Origin: JBBRLG01 sp038231495 | GTDB taxonomy: Bacteria > Planctomycetota > Planctomycetia > Gemmatales > Gemmataceae | NCBI GenBank assembly: GCA_038231495.1 | Contig: JBBRLG010000022.1 | Coordinates: forward strand, 1 to 27,733 | Length of the DNA stretch: 27,733 nucleotides | Direction: 5' to 3' | In this document: positions 7,586 through 15,940 of the stretch, in pieces | How the letters are laid out: every line of letters starts with the position of its first letter | Numbering within the stretch: the first letter of the stretch is position 1 | Notes under the pieces: model-generated | What the model saw: the letters and a program-made list of their open reading frames with translations, nothing else | Database searches by the model: none | Told to the model about the DNA's origin: nothing | Position numbers and translations under genes: made by a program

Positions 7586-7636
7586 GGTGTCAGTTCATTT
7601 TTTCGGCAGTTGCGCCTCGCGAAAAATGAACTGTGT
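7586..7636. repeat. Hairpin with GTGTCAGTTCATTTTT arms
   Basis: Inverted arms at 7591-7605 (CAGTTCATTTTTTCG) and 7620-7633, differing by a single-base bulge, with GGTGT/TGTCC extensions outside them, form a strong hairpin just 3' of the cassette. It begins with the same GGTGTCA seen in the repeats at 2323 and 2499. It may act as a terminator or be another REP-like copy. Confidence 0.7.
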
Positions 7637-7659
7637 CCGGCCTTCCTCTCCTTCCGCTC

Positions 7660-8870
7660 TCAATCAAACCCGGTCCACAACGCCTCATTGCTCACGCTCA
7701 ACCACTCGCGTTGCCTCTGCCGGGCCTGTTCCTCCCTTTTCCGCTCCTTCTCGTCCGGCGTTTCCACCGGGCGGGCGCGGACGGCGCGGCCTTCGTCCAG
7801 CTTCGTTACCAGATACCGCAGCGCCGCCAGGGCGTGGTTGTTGTCGTCCACCGGCGTTTCGGCCCGCTTGTCCGTGGCGTCCTCACTGTAACGGTACAGT
7901 TCCGCCTCCGCAAGCAGATTGGGGCAGGCACCGGCCACGACTTTCAGGCGGCCGCTTTGTAAGCGGGCGGTCACGGCGGCGATGCCCGGACGCAAGGCGT
8001 TGCGGCCAGCGCTGACGGCGAAACCGGCGCGCTTCAACTCGCTGATGTCGCCGGCGCCGGACGGGTCGGCGTACCAGCGGACCTGACGTGACAGCCGTTC
8101 GGCGTGATGGCTCAGCGGCCGGATGCGCTCGTAGGGTTCGCCGGTCAACCACAGCACGTCGTCGCGGTCGACCACGCCCCAGACCGCGGCGAACGGGTTG
8201 CGAAAACCGAAGTCGATGCCGCCGACCTTGCGGCCGGTAAGCACTCCGGTCGCGGACGCTCCCGGCTCGCCAACGGACACGACGAACCGGGCGAAATCGG
8301 GATAAACCAGACCTTCCAACGCCTCGAACGAACAGCCGTACTCCTGCCGGTACCACGACTCGCCCAGGTTGCGGCGCTCTTCTTCCAGGAACTCCGGCTT
8401 GATGCGCGGGACTTGCGACGCCGGCACTTCGACGCGCGTCCATTCCGGCCCGCCGTGCGCCCAGGCGTCGTAGAAAAAGCCGCGCTTGCCGTAGGGCGTG
8501 GACAGGCACAACAGCCGGCCGCCCGACACCGCGATCATCGGCCGCACCGTGCGGTACAGGTCGTCCGGCACGCGGGCCGCTTCGTCGATGATGAGAACCT
8601 TCACGTTGGCGAAGCCGCGGATGGTGTCGGCGCTGCACGGCAGGCTGACGATCCGGCTGTCGTTCGCGAGTTGGAGTTCGTGGTTGGACTTCCGCCGGAC
8701 CATCGGCGAGCGCTTCTTGAAAAAGAAGTCGGACACGCTGCGGAACAATTCGGTCGATTGCCGCAAGCTGCGCGACAGCAGCAACACCAGCGTCTTGGGA
8801 AAGAGTACGGCTTCGCCCAGGGCGAGCAGGGCCACGGCGGTCGATTTGCCCGCCTGGGGGGCCAAAGCCA
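7660..8870 (-). pseudogene. Phage terminase large subunit, 5'-truncated at an octamer array
   Basis: About 403 residues remain. Visible are Walker A QAGKST at the very start, the adjacent VLLLSRSLRQSTELFRSV segment, Walker B VLIIDEA, coupling motif LLCLSTPYGKRG, and the RNase H-like nuclease with GGIDFGFRNP, WYADPSGAGDI and DDNNHALAALRY. Terminases normally carry some 50-70 residues before Walker A; here this part is missing and the frame runs straight into the octamer array at 8871, with only a TTG inside the array as a potential start. ATPase and nuclease residues look intact, so the truncation appears recent. No portal, capsid or other phage gene is nearby. It could instead be a short expressed remnant. 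Confidence 0.75.
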
Positions 8871-8940
8871 GGTGACAGGGTGACAAGGTGACAGGGTGAC
8901 AGGGTGACAAGGTGACAGGGTGACAAGGTGACAGGGTGAT
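8871..8940 (+). repeat. Octamer array GGTGACA(A/G), long copy
   Basis: Eight full units of GGTGACA(A/G) followed by GGTGAT. A short inverted counterpart, GTCACCTTGTCAC, lies at 8988-9000, leaving a 47-bp interior that may be a shrunken version of the unit at 446-912. The array forms the breakpoint of the terminase gene. Confidence 0.9.
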
Positions 8941-9048
8941 GAGTAGGAACCCGAAGTACGAATCTATGTCAAGTCTGCGACGTATCGGTCACCTTGTCAC
9001 GATGCGCGCCGCCGACCGTTGCGGCGCTTACCCGCTCTCGGCAGCCGG

Positions 9049-9150
9049 CTACGATTTCTTGTAAATTCCGTTCGACAGGCACCGAAAACACTTGTATCCC
9101 GGGTGGACTTGTGGTTATCCTTGCAATTGGGACACCTCCACCCTGTGCAG
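9049..9150 (-). pseudogene. Possible frameshifted zinc-ribbon fragment
   Basis: One minus-strand frame reads GWRCPNCKDNHKST (CPNC near 9134-9123). After a shift near 9105 a second frame continues HPGYKCFRCLSNGIYKKS and stops at 9049-9051. Together they give CxxC-x(~15)-CxxC, the pattern of a small zinc ribbon. Neither frame alone holds both Cys pairs. The interpretation is tentative; the rest of 9001-9404 shows no other gene I can support. Confidence 0.3.
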
Positions 9151-9404
9151 GTGCAGGTAAGCGATACGGGAGTCCTGCGGTTTCGACGGCGGCTGCCGAC
9201 CCTACCCGGCAACCCCTTCTCACGGAAATCTTATCCGGGGGATGGTACAACTACCGTCAATGGGTGTCTTATGGTGGGAAATTGTCGGCCGCGGCGGTCG
9301 CACCCGCGCTAACGTCTCCGAACCTTTCGTCCTCATTGGCTGCCGATTTGGTACGATTGTTACAACCGGAATCTGGTCGCCCCGACTTCGCCCGAGGACC
9401 AGTC

Positions 9405-9881
9405 ATGCCATCTTTCCGCTCTCCGTCCCGATGGGGCCGCCGCCTGCTGGGACTCGTCGTTGTTAGTGCCGCGTTCGCCATCGCCGGGTGTACCGAACCC
9501 GAGAAACTGCATCCGGTCACCGGCACAGTCACCTCCGGCGGCCAGCCGGTCACGGCCGGGATCGTGACTTTCATTCCTGACTCGGGCAACAAGTTAGCCG
9601 GCAACTCGATCGCCATGATCGAAGCGGACGGCTCCTACACCCCGGTCACCAACAGCAAGAAGGGCGTGCCGGCCGGCAAGTACAAGGTGACCGTCTCGAG
9701 CATGGCCCCCCCCGGTGCAGACATGGGTGAGGCTTCGACGACCATCAAGCCAGGGGCCGTTACTCCCCCCAAGTCGGGCACCGGCATCAACCCGCGCTAC
9801 ATGAGCCCCGACACCTCGAAGCTGATAATCGACGTGCCGAGTACCTCGGTGGACGGCTACAATCTGAAGCTGGACAAGTAA
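9405..9881 (+). CDS. Small secreted lipoprotein, carboxypeptidase-regulatory-like
   Basis: The 158-residue product has an Arg-rich n-region, a hydrophobic core (LLGLVVVSAAFA) and a lipobox-like AIAGC near residue 27, so it is probably lipidated and exported. The mature part has the pattern HPVTGTVTSGGQPVTAGIV with FIPDSG and later GKYKVTV, typical of the Ig-like small lipoproteins that planctomycetes carry next to DUF1559 genes. The frame is open upstream to 8994, but the ATG at 9405 is the first start that places the signal peptide at the N-terminus. Function unknown. Confidence 0.8.
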   Translation: MPSFRSPSRWGRRLLGLVVVSAAFAIAGCTEPEKLHPVTGTVTSGGQPVTAGIVTFIPDSGNKLAGNSIAMIEADGSYTPVTNSKKGVPAGKYKVTVSSMAPPGADMGEASTTIKPGAVTPPKSGTGINPRYMSPDTSKLIIDVPSTSVDGYNLKLDK

Positions 9882-10015
9882 GAGTCTGTCCCGTAAGGGT
9901 CCGCAGCTGCGAGTCCGCAGCGCGAAGCAAGGACGAGCGGCACGGTTTCCGACGCTTTCGCGCTCGCCCTTGCTTGGCGCTGCGGACTCGCGGCCCCCCT
10001 TACGCGACCGACTCT
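9881..10015. repeat. Long imperfect palindrome between lipoprotein and DUF1559 genes
   Basis: Arms 9881-9939 and 9961-10015 are reverse complements with a few mismatches and a small indel (core GCGAGTCCGCAGCGC), around a 21-nt loop. It begins on the last base of the lipoprotein stop codon. It could end that transcript, or be a dispersed palindromic repeat; no T-run follows. Confidence 0.8.
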
Positions 10016-10093
10016 AAGCTCGCGCAGCGCTACGACGGAACGGGCTGTCGAAAGGGTACGTTCTTTTGTTCTCATCTGTTCAGGAGGTCTCCC

Positions 10094-11005
<912 letters not shown>

Positions 11006-11016
11006 TGTGTGGACCG

Positions 11017-11080
11017 TGAAAGGCCGGCACCCCCCCTGCCCCCCTTGCGAAGGGGGGGAGAGGGGGGGGCCGGCCTTTCA
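11017..11080. terminator. Hairpin between convergent genes
   Basis: Arms TGAAAGGCCGGC (11017-11028) and GCCGGCCTTTCA (11069-11080) enclose C-rich and G-rich tracts that also pair with each other. It sits between the stops of two convergent genes, where it could terminate both. No U-run is present, so a structural repeat is also possible. Confidence 0.6.
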
Positions 11081-11091
11081 TGAGTCACGGT

Positions 11092-12516
11092 TCACGACGC
11101 GAAGGACGCGGCCCCCAACAGCACGCGCACCAGCACGCGAAGGTATTGCAGCCGGGCCTTGTCCGTCACCGTCGGCTCGCGACGGCCCATTTCCAACGCG
11201 GCTTGCAACTCCGCCAGCGCCTCCAAATCCAGGCCACTGTCCGCCAACGTTTCGCCGAGTAGGTAGTGCGCTTCCGCCATTTCCGGCCGGCACCGGACCG
11301 CCTTGCGCATCGACGCGAGGGCGGCCGAACGCTCGCCCAGCTCCCGTTGGCACAGCCCGCGGGACAGGTGCGACTGGGCGTGGTCCGGTTTGATTGCCGC
11401 GGCGCGCCGGCCCTCCTCGGCACCCTCGCGGAACTTGAGCAAAGCCAGGTCGCGGTCGCCGCCGCGCCGGCGCAACTGGTCCCCTTGCTGGTACAGGGCC
11501 AGGGACAGGAAGTAGTGGGCGTGCATGTTCCCCGGCGCTTGCCGGATGGCGTCGCGCAAGACGCCCTCCGCGGCCACGGCGTCGCCCGCCTTGAGGAGAA
11601 GCGTCATCCCCAGCGCCACCCGCGACTGTTCGTCAGGGAACTCGTTCAACAGCTCCTGGAACACCTTAATGCTTTCGGAGATGTTGTCGCCCTGTTCCAG
11701 AGACTCGGCGTGCTTGAGACGGCCCTGGCGACCGACCTCCAGGTCCTGGTACTCGTTGACGTAGTCGTCGTTCCAGAGCAGATCGTCCGGCAGTTCGCGC
11801 GCCCGCCGGTTGAACTCCGCCGCGGTCTTGTCGTCGTCCTGGCGGGCGTAGACCATTGCCAGCTGGGCGGCGGCCTTCTTGCGCGTCAGCGGGCTGACCG
11901 ACGCGCGGGTCAGGTAGTAAATACAACCCTCGGCGTCGTCGCGCCCGAACGCCACCAGACCCTGGTCGTAGTTGGCCCGCGCGTCGTCGGGCGTCCGTTC
12001 AAGAACCTTTTGCACTTCCTTTTCCGCCTCGGCGTAGCGACCCTTGGCCAACAGCATCTCGGCCAGCAGGAGGCGCGGCCCGGTCTGGTGGGGCGCGTAC
12101 TTGTCGCAGCGCTGGACCGCGCGTGCGACGAAGGGCAAGGCGGCGTCCGGTTGGCGGAAGCGCAGGTGGGTGCCTTGCAAATAGGGCCAGCGCGGGTCTT
12201 TCGGGTCGAAGCGTTCGGCCTCGGCGAAGCACACGTCCGACTCGTCGTCGTAGGCGTGGGCGCGGAGGACCAGGCCGAGGCGGCCCCAGGCTTCGGCGGA
12301 GCGTGGTTTTTCGCGGACCGCGGCGACCGCTTTCTGGATGACGTGGGCAACGCTCGGCTCGGCGCCGGCGAGGTTGATTTCCGGCGGTTGCGGCGTGGGC
12401 GTGCGGTTCCACCAAAAGTAAGCCGGCAGGCTGCCAGTGACCACCAAGGCGGCGAGAGTGACGAAGACTAGCGCCCGCCGCGAGCGCCGGCGTGGTGGGT
12501 CGTTAGCGGCGGTCAT
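11092..12516 (-). CDS. Membrane-anchored TPR protein (paralogue of the one at 910-2283)
   Basis: The 474-residue product has a short basic N-terminus (PPRRRSRR) and a hydrophobic segment ALVFVTLAALVVTGSLPAYFWW (cut here only for description) at about 15-36, predicting one membrane anchor with the bulk outside the cytoplasm. The rest is TPR repeats, such as SAEAWGRLGLVLRAHAYDDE and LLLAEMLLAKGRYAEAEKEV. The DPKDPRWPYLQGTHL block matches the paralogue. Its ATG overlaps the stop of the preceding gene (ATGA), so it is translated as part of a three-gene unit with the HicA-like pair. Function unknown. Confidence 0.85.
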   Translation of the reverse strand: MTAANDPPRRRSRRALVFVTLAALVVTGSLPAYFWWNRTPTPQPPEINLAGAEPSVAHVIQKAVAAVREKPRSAEAWGRLGLVLRAHAYDDESDVCFAEAERFDPKDPRWPYLQGTHLRFRQPDAALPFVARAVQRCDKYAPHQTGPRLLLAEMLLAKGRYAEAEKEVQKVLERTPDDARANYDQGLVAFGRDDAEGCIYYLTRASVSPLTRKKAAAQLAMVYARQDDDKTAAEFNRRARELPDDLLWNDDYVNEYQDLEVGRQGRLKHAESLEQGDNISESIKVFQELLNEFPDEQSRVALGMTLLLKAGDAVAAEGVLRDAIRQAPGNMHAHYFLSLALYQQGDQLRRRGGDRDLALLKFREGAEEGRRAAAIKPDHAQSHLSRGLCQRELGERSAALASMRKAVRCRPEMAEAHYLLGETLADSGLDLEALAELQAALEMGRREPTVTDKARLQYLRVLVRVLLGAASFAS

Positions 12517-12818
12517 GCGCCCGCCTTGCGGTTCGTTCGCCCCGCGATGTCTGCCATTTCCATCAGTTCATCCGGCTCCACGCGGTCGATTTGCACGCCG
12601 ACGCCCGCGTTCTCCACGTCGGTTATTGCCGACAACACCGCTTCCTGCAATGAAGTCGCTTCGCGGTCGAAGTCCAGGGAAACGACACCATTATGGACGC
12701 CGAGCAAGGCGTCGTCGCAACCCGCCTCAAACAAGGCATCACAAACCTCGTCGGTCAGGTTAGAAATGCCGGACAATATCAGGGAAAAGGTATACGTGCC
12801 GTTGGCCGTCGTCGTCAT
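12513..12818 (-). CDS. Small acidic protein, putative partner of the HicA-like gene
   Basis: The 101-residue product starts YTFSLILSGISNLTDEVCDA and continues FEAGCDDALLG and GVVSLDFDREATSLQEAVLS, an alpha/beta pattern with strong acidic character. The last part, DELMEMADIAGRTNRKAGA, looks like the beginning of a helix-turn-helix of the SDIARRTGRSR kind seen in longer relatives (from memory), but stops short. It overlaps both neighbours by ATGA (12815-12818 and 12513-12516) and has AGGAGAAG before its ATG. Acting as an antitoxin or regulator is inference from the pairing; truncation of the DNA-binding part is possible. Confidence 0.65.
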   Translation of the reverse strand: MTTTANGTYTFSLILSGISNLTDEVCDALFEAGCDDALLGVHNGVVSLDFDREATSLQEAVLSAITDVENAGVGVQIDRVEPDELMEMADIAGRTNRKAGA

Positions 12819-13051
12819 TCGATCTTCTCCTGGTGCGGACAGCGATCAACTCGCCGACGGAGTTGATCCGCGTGGTTCCGAGCGTTCCTGGGCGTTGACC
12901 AGATCGAGAATTGACACCCGCCGCGCTCCGCATGAGGGCACCGCAAGCGACCCCAAGCATGTCCCGTCGCGGGAGTGCATGTCCAACCACGAATTTCCGC
13001 GTAGCGGATCGCTGCTTCAATGTCTTTGTCCGGATGCCGGGTTCTCGCCAT
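12815..13051 (-). CDS. Small HicA-like protein
   Basis: The product has 78 residues from the ATG at 13051. The frame is open to 13120, but the upstream stretch looks unlike the family. The pattern KDIEAAIRYAEIRGW, then a short strand, then TGHAWGRLRCPH recalls HicA mRNA interferases, in which an amphipathic helix precedes a strand carrying the catalytic His. A second half, FSIWSTPRNARNHADQLRRR, is rich in Arg and His. Cysteines at the ends of the strands (CPHAERGGC) could bind metal. Coupling by ATGA to an acidic small gene fits a toxin-antitoxin-like pair; activity is not shown by sequence alone. Confidence 0.6.
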   Translation of the reverse strand: MARTRHPDKDIEAAIRYAEIRGWTCTPATGHAWGRLRCPHAERGGCQFSIWSTPRNARNHADQLRRRVDRCPHQEKIE

Positions 13052-13124
13052 GATCTGAGTATCGATGGTGCATCGCCGAATGTCAACGACTTGAGTGTAG
13101 GAGCGTACTACCGCACGCAAATCG

Positions 13125-14054
13125 TCACGCCGCGCGCTTGCTTTTGCGGACGGCCGGCTGGTGTTTCCAGCGGCGGTGCAGCCAGAAATACTGCTCCGGG
13201 AAGCGGCGGACGACGCGCTCCAGGGCCGCGGTGAACCGCTGCGTGATGCGGCGCACGGCGTCGGCCTTGCCCTGGTACTCCTCCGGGCGGATCAGCTCCT
13301 CGGCCACCACCTGGTATTTCATCGGCTCGCCCACGCGCGGCGTGCCGATCACGAGCATCGGCACGTTGTACTCCAGCGCCAGCAGCGCCACGGCCTTGTG
13401 CGTCGAAGCCGGCCGGCCGAAGAAGTCCACGAACAGGCCGCGCGCCCCCGCGTCCTGGTCCGCCAGTGTCGCCAACACGCCGCCGCCGGCCAGCACACTT
13501 TGAATGTTGTCGAAATCGTCTTTCTTGGCCAGCACCTTCAGCCCGGTGCGCTCGCGGAAGCCGCGGAAAAAGTCGTCGAGGTGCGAGTTGTCGAGCGTCC
13601 GGGCGATGGCGTACGTGTTAAAGCCGAGCAGGCCGAGAACGTAACCGCCCAGCTCCCAGTTGCCGAAATGGCCCGTGACCAGGAGCAGCGGCCGGTCGGA
13701 CAGGAGGGCGTCCACCAGCTCGCGGCCGCCCGCGAGGTCGAGGTGTTGCCGCCAGTTGGTCGGGTGCAGCTTGCGCGGCACCTGAATGATCTCGACGAGC
13801 AACAGGCAGAAATGGCGGTAAACGGCTCGCACTATTTCGTCGCGCTGTTGGTCGTCTTCGACGTGCGGCAGTGCCTGCTTGAGGTTATCGAACGCAACCT
13901 GACGGTGGCGGCGATCGACCTGGTACATGAGTCGGGACAGCTGTTTCGAGATGCCGCGTGCCAGCCCGTAGGACAGCATCTGAATCAGGCAGACGACGAC
14001 GCGGACCACGAGGTAGGTGAGGTAATCGGCCACGCGCGAACGCGGTTTGGACAT
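13125..14054 (-). CDS. Lipid A biosynthesis-type lysophospholipid acyltransferase
   Basis: The 309-residue product has an N-terminal hydrophobic helix (LVVRVVVCLIQMLSYGLA) and the LpxL/HtrB family HX4E catalytic motif HFGNWE at 129-134, followed later by LADQDAGARGLFVDFFGRPA, the family's D-rich/FFG motif, and FWLHRRWK near the C-terminus. It should transfer an acyl chain from acyl-ACP to a lipid A precursor or similar glycolipid at the inner membrane. The ATG at 14054 gives the normal family length; the upstream extension of the frame to 14486 is not needed. It lies 43 nt after a Gfo/Idh gene on the same strand. Confidence 0.9.
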   Translation of the reverse strand: MSKPRSRVADYLTYLVVRVVVCLIQMLSYGLARGISKQLSRLMYQVDRRHRQVAFDNLKQALPHVEDDQQRDEIVRAVYRHFCLLLVEIIQVPRKLHPTNWRQHLDLAGGRELVDALLSDRPLLLVTGHFGNWELGGYVLGLLGFNTYAIARTLDNSHLDDFFRGFRERTGLKVLAKKDDFDNIQSVLAGGGVLATLADQDAGARGLFVDFFGRPASTHKAVALLALEYNVPMLVIGTPRVGEPMKYQVVAEELIRPEEYQGKADAVRRITQRFTAALERVVRRFPEQYFWLHRRWKHQPAVRKSKRAA

Positions 14055-14078
14055 GACGCCACTCCTTTGGCTTGTAGG

Positions 14079-14112
14079 GCCGCTTGCGGCTATGCGCTTA
14101 GCCGCGAGCGGC
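14079..14112. repeat. GCCGCTTGCGGCT palindrome
   Basis: Inverted arms GCCGCTTGCGGCT and AGCCGCGAGCGGC around a short core overlap the stop codon of the oxidoreductase gene. It is nearly the same as the palindrome at 19729-19770, so it belongs to a dispersed family. Confidence 0.7.
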
Positions 14113-15153
14113 AATCTCGACTGTCCTGCCACTCGCGGCGGAGCGGTAGATCGCCTCGATAACCTCGACCGCCTTGCGGCCCTCGCTGCCGTCCACCAGC
14201 GGGGCCGTGTCGGTTTCGATCGCCCGCACGAAATCCGCCAACTGCCGGGCGTGGCCGACGTGCGAGATCGCCGCCGGGTTGCTCGACCCACCCGACGCAC
14301 CCGTCTTCTGCGCGAACCGCTCTTTGAGCGCCCGGTCCGCCACCGTCTCCGGCTGGAATTCCCAGCGCTGCACGTCGTCCTGCTCGATGACCACCGTGCC
14401 GCGGTCGCCGTGGACCGCGATCGTTTTCGGCAAGCCCGGATGTACGCTCGTCGTCGCCTGAATGACGCCGAGTGCGCCGCTGGCAAAGCGCAAGCACGCG
14501 ACGACAGTGTCCTCGACCTCGATGCGCTCGTGGGCCAGCGTCGCCGTGAAGCCGGAAACGTGCGTCACCGGTCCCATCATCCACAAGAGCAGATCGACGT
14601 TGTGGATTGCCTGGTTCATCAGCGCGCCGCCGCCGTCGAGCGCCTGCGTGCCTTTCCAACCGCCTTCGTCGTAGTACGACTGCGGCCGCCACCATTTGCA
14701 GGTCGTTTCACCCAGCGTCAGCCGGCCGAACCGCTGCGCCTCGACCGCGGCTTTCAAGGCGCGGTTGGCGTCGCCGAAGCGCGCCGGAAAGATGGTACAC
14801 AGCTTGACGCAACTCTGGTCGCAGGCGTCGATAATCCGGTCGCAGCGCTCGGCCGTAATTTCGAGTGGTTTCTCCACGACGACGTGTTTGCCCGCGCGAG
14901 CCGCGGCGACGGCAGGCTCAAGGTGTGCGCCGCTCGGCGTCGTGATGATGACGGCATGAACAGCGGACCGGGCCAGGACGGTGGCCAGGTCGGTGGCCAG
15001 GTCGCACTTGAGACCGAGTTCGTCCGCCATCTTGGCGGCGGTGTCGCGGTTCCGGCTGACCAGCGTCACGAGGCGCGCGGCCGGCACCTCGGCCAGGGCG
15101 CGGGCGTGAAAGCGGGCGATCATGCCACAGCCGACGATGGCGAAACCGACCAT
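14098..15153 (-). CDS. Gfo/Idh/MocA family NAD(P)-dependent oxidoreductase
   Basis: The 351-residue product has the N-terminal Rossmann fold (FAIVGCGMIARFHARAL, with GCG at 8-10) and the family EKP motif at 94-96 (VVEKPLEIT), followed by the C-terminal alpha/beta substrate domain with GGGALMNQAIHNVDLLLW. Such enzymes oxidise or reduce a sugar or cyclitol using NAD(P); the substrate cannot be read from sequence. The His of HNVDLL is a usual active-site residue. The length is standard. It sits between pgsA (34 nt) and the acyltransferase (43 nt) on the same strand, perhaps making a sugar for envelope lipids, which is inference. Confidence 0.93.
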   Translation of the reverse strand: MVGFAIVGCGMIARFHARALAEVPAARLVTLVSRNRDTAAKMADELGLKCDLATDLATVLARSAVHAVIITTPSGAHLEPAVAAARAGKHVVVEKPLEITAERCDRIIDACDQSCVKLCTIFPARFGDANRALKAAVEAQRFGRLTLGETTCKWWRPQSYYDEGGWKGTQALDGGGALMNQAIHNVDLLLWMMGPVTHVSGFTATLAHERIEVEDTVVACLRFASGALGVIQATTSVHPGLPKTIAVHGDRGTVVIEQDDVQRWEFQPETVADRALKERFAQKTGASGGSSNPAAISHVGHARQLADFVRAIETDTAPLVDGSEGRKAVEVIEAIYRSAASGRTVEIAARG

Positions 15154-15187
15154 GATGGCAATTGTCCGTGGGAGAGTGGGTTGTGGG

Positions 15188-15802
15188 TCAGGGTACGGCG
15201 TCGGTGCGTATCAGCAAGGCGGCACGCCACAGGTACTGCAACCCGCTCAACAGCGTGGCCAGCAGCATCGCGTAGATCAGGCCGTCGCGCAGCCAGGCGA
15301 CGTACGGCGACCACTCCGCGAGCCATTTCGTTTCTTCGTTTTGCAGCACCACAAAAATGGCGATTATGGCCGCACATTGCAAGCCCATCTTGAGCTTGCC
15401 GAGCCAGTCCGCCCCGAACTGCGAACCCGCGTTCTCAAGGTAAGTGCGGAGACTCGTGACGACCAACTCCCGGCCGACGACGAGCGTAACCATCCACGGC
15501 GTCAGGCCGGCACGGTGGTCGAGGCCGGCGTCGAGCAGGAAGATGTAAGTGCCGCAAATGAGCACCTTGTCGGCAAGGGGGTCGAAGCTGCGGCCGATGG
15601 AACTGGTCTGGTTTTGCAGCCGGGCGATATAGCCGTCGAGCCAGTCGGTCAGGGCGGCCAGGGCGAAAACGGCGAGGCACCAGGACCACAACTGGAGCGT
15701 GATGAGCACGAACAGCACGACGGCAAGCACGACCCGCGCCGCCGTGAGCTGGTTGGGCACGCTGAACACCTGCGATCGCGTTGGCGTCGTCATCGTCGAC
15801 AT
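15188..15802 (-). CDS. pgsA: CDP-diacylglycerol--glycerol-3-phosphate 3-phosphatidyltransferase
   Basis: The 204-residue integral membrane protein carries the complete CDP-alcohol phosphotransferase signature D-x2-DG-x2-AR-x8-G-x3-D-x3-D at residues 53-78 (DWLDGYIAR, then G70, D74, D78). The N-terminal VPNQLTAARVVL is typical of PgsA. It makes phosphatidylglycerol phosphate from CDP-diacylglycerol and glycerol 3-phosphate, the committed step to phosphatidylglycerol and cardiolipin. Several hydrophobic helices are visible. Its length is normal. The internal ATG 9 nt downstream (residue 4) is an alternative start. Related family members with other alcohol substrates cannot be fully excluded. 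Confidence 0.9.
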   Translation of the reverse strand: MSTMTTPTRSQVFSVPNQLTAARVVLAVVLFVLITLQLWSWCLAVFALAALTDWLDGYIARLQNQTSSIGRSFDPLADKVLICGTYIFLLDAGLDHRAGLTPWMVTLVVGRELVVTSLRTYLENAGSQFGADWLGKLKMGLQCAAIIAIFVVLQNEETKWLAEWSPYVAWLRDGLIYAMLLATLLSGLQYLWRAALLIRTDAVP

Positions 15803-15822
15803 TGGCCGTTCTCGAAGAATAT

Positions 15823-15933
15823 AACCACGGAATACACGGAAAACACGGAAAAAAGACCGGAATACACCATACCTCTACAGCAATTTGACTGTTATTCTGT
15901 CTTTTTTCCGTGTTTTCCGTGTATTCCGTGGTT
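15823..15933. repeat. Perfect 35-nt inverted repeat between rimO and pgsA
   Basis: Arms 15823-15857 and 15899-15933 are exact reverse complements built of CACGGAA-type subrepeats and ending in AAAAAAGAC. A 41-nt AT-rich loop separates them. The sequence is far more AT-rich than the surrounding genes. It may end rimO transcription, but the perfect symmetry and internal subrepeats suggest a dispersed repeat element. Confidence 0.9.
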
Positions 15934-15940
15934 TCATTGC

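Noticed and set aside
7660..8870. Prophage
   Set aside because: Only a terminase fragment is present; there are no portal, capsid, tail, integrase or lysis genes nearby.
8871..8940. CRISPR-like array
   Set aside because: The units are contiguous 8-mers without spacers, and no cas gene is present.
8994..9404. Upstream extension of the lipoprotein gene
   Set aside because: It would bury the signal peptide about 137 residues inside the protein.
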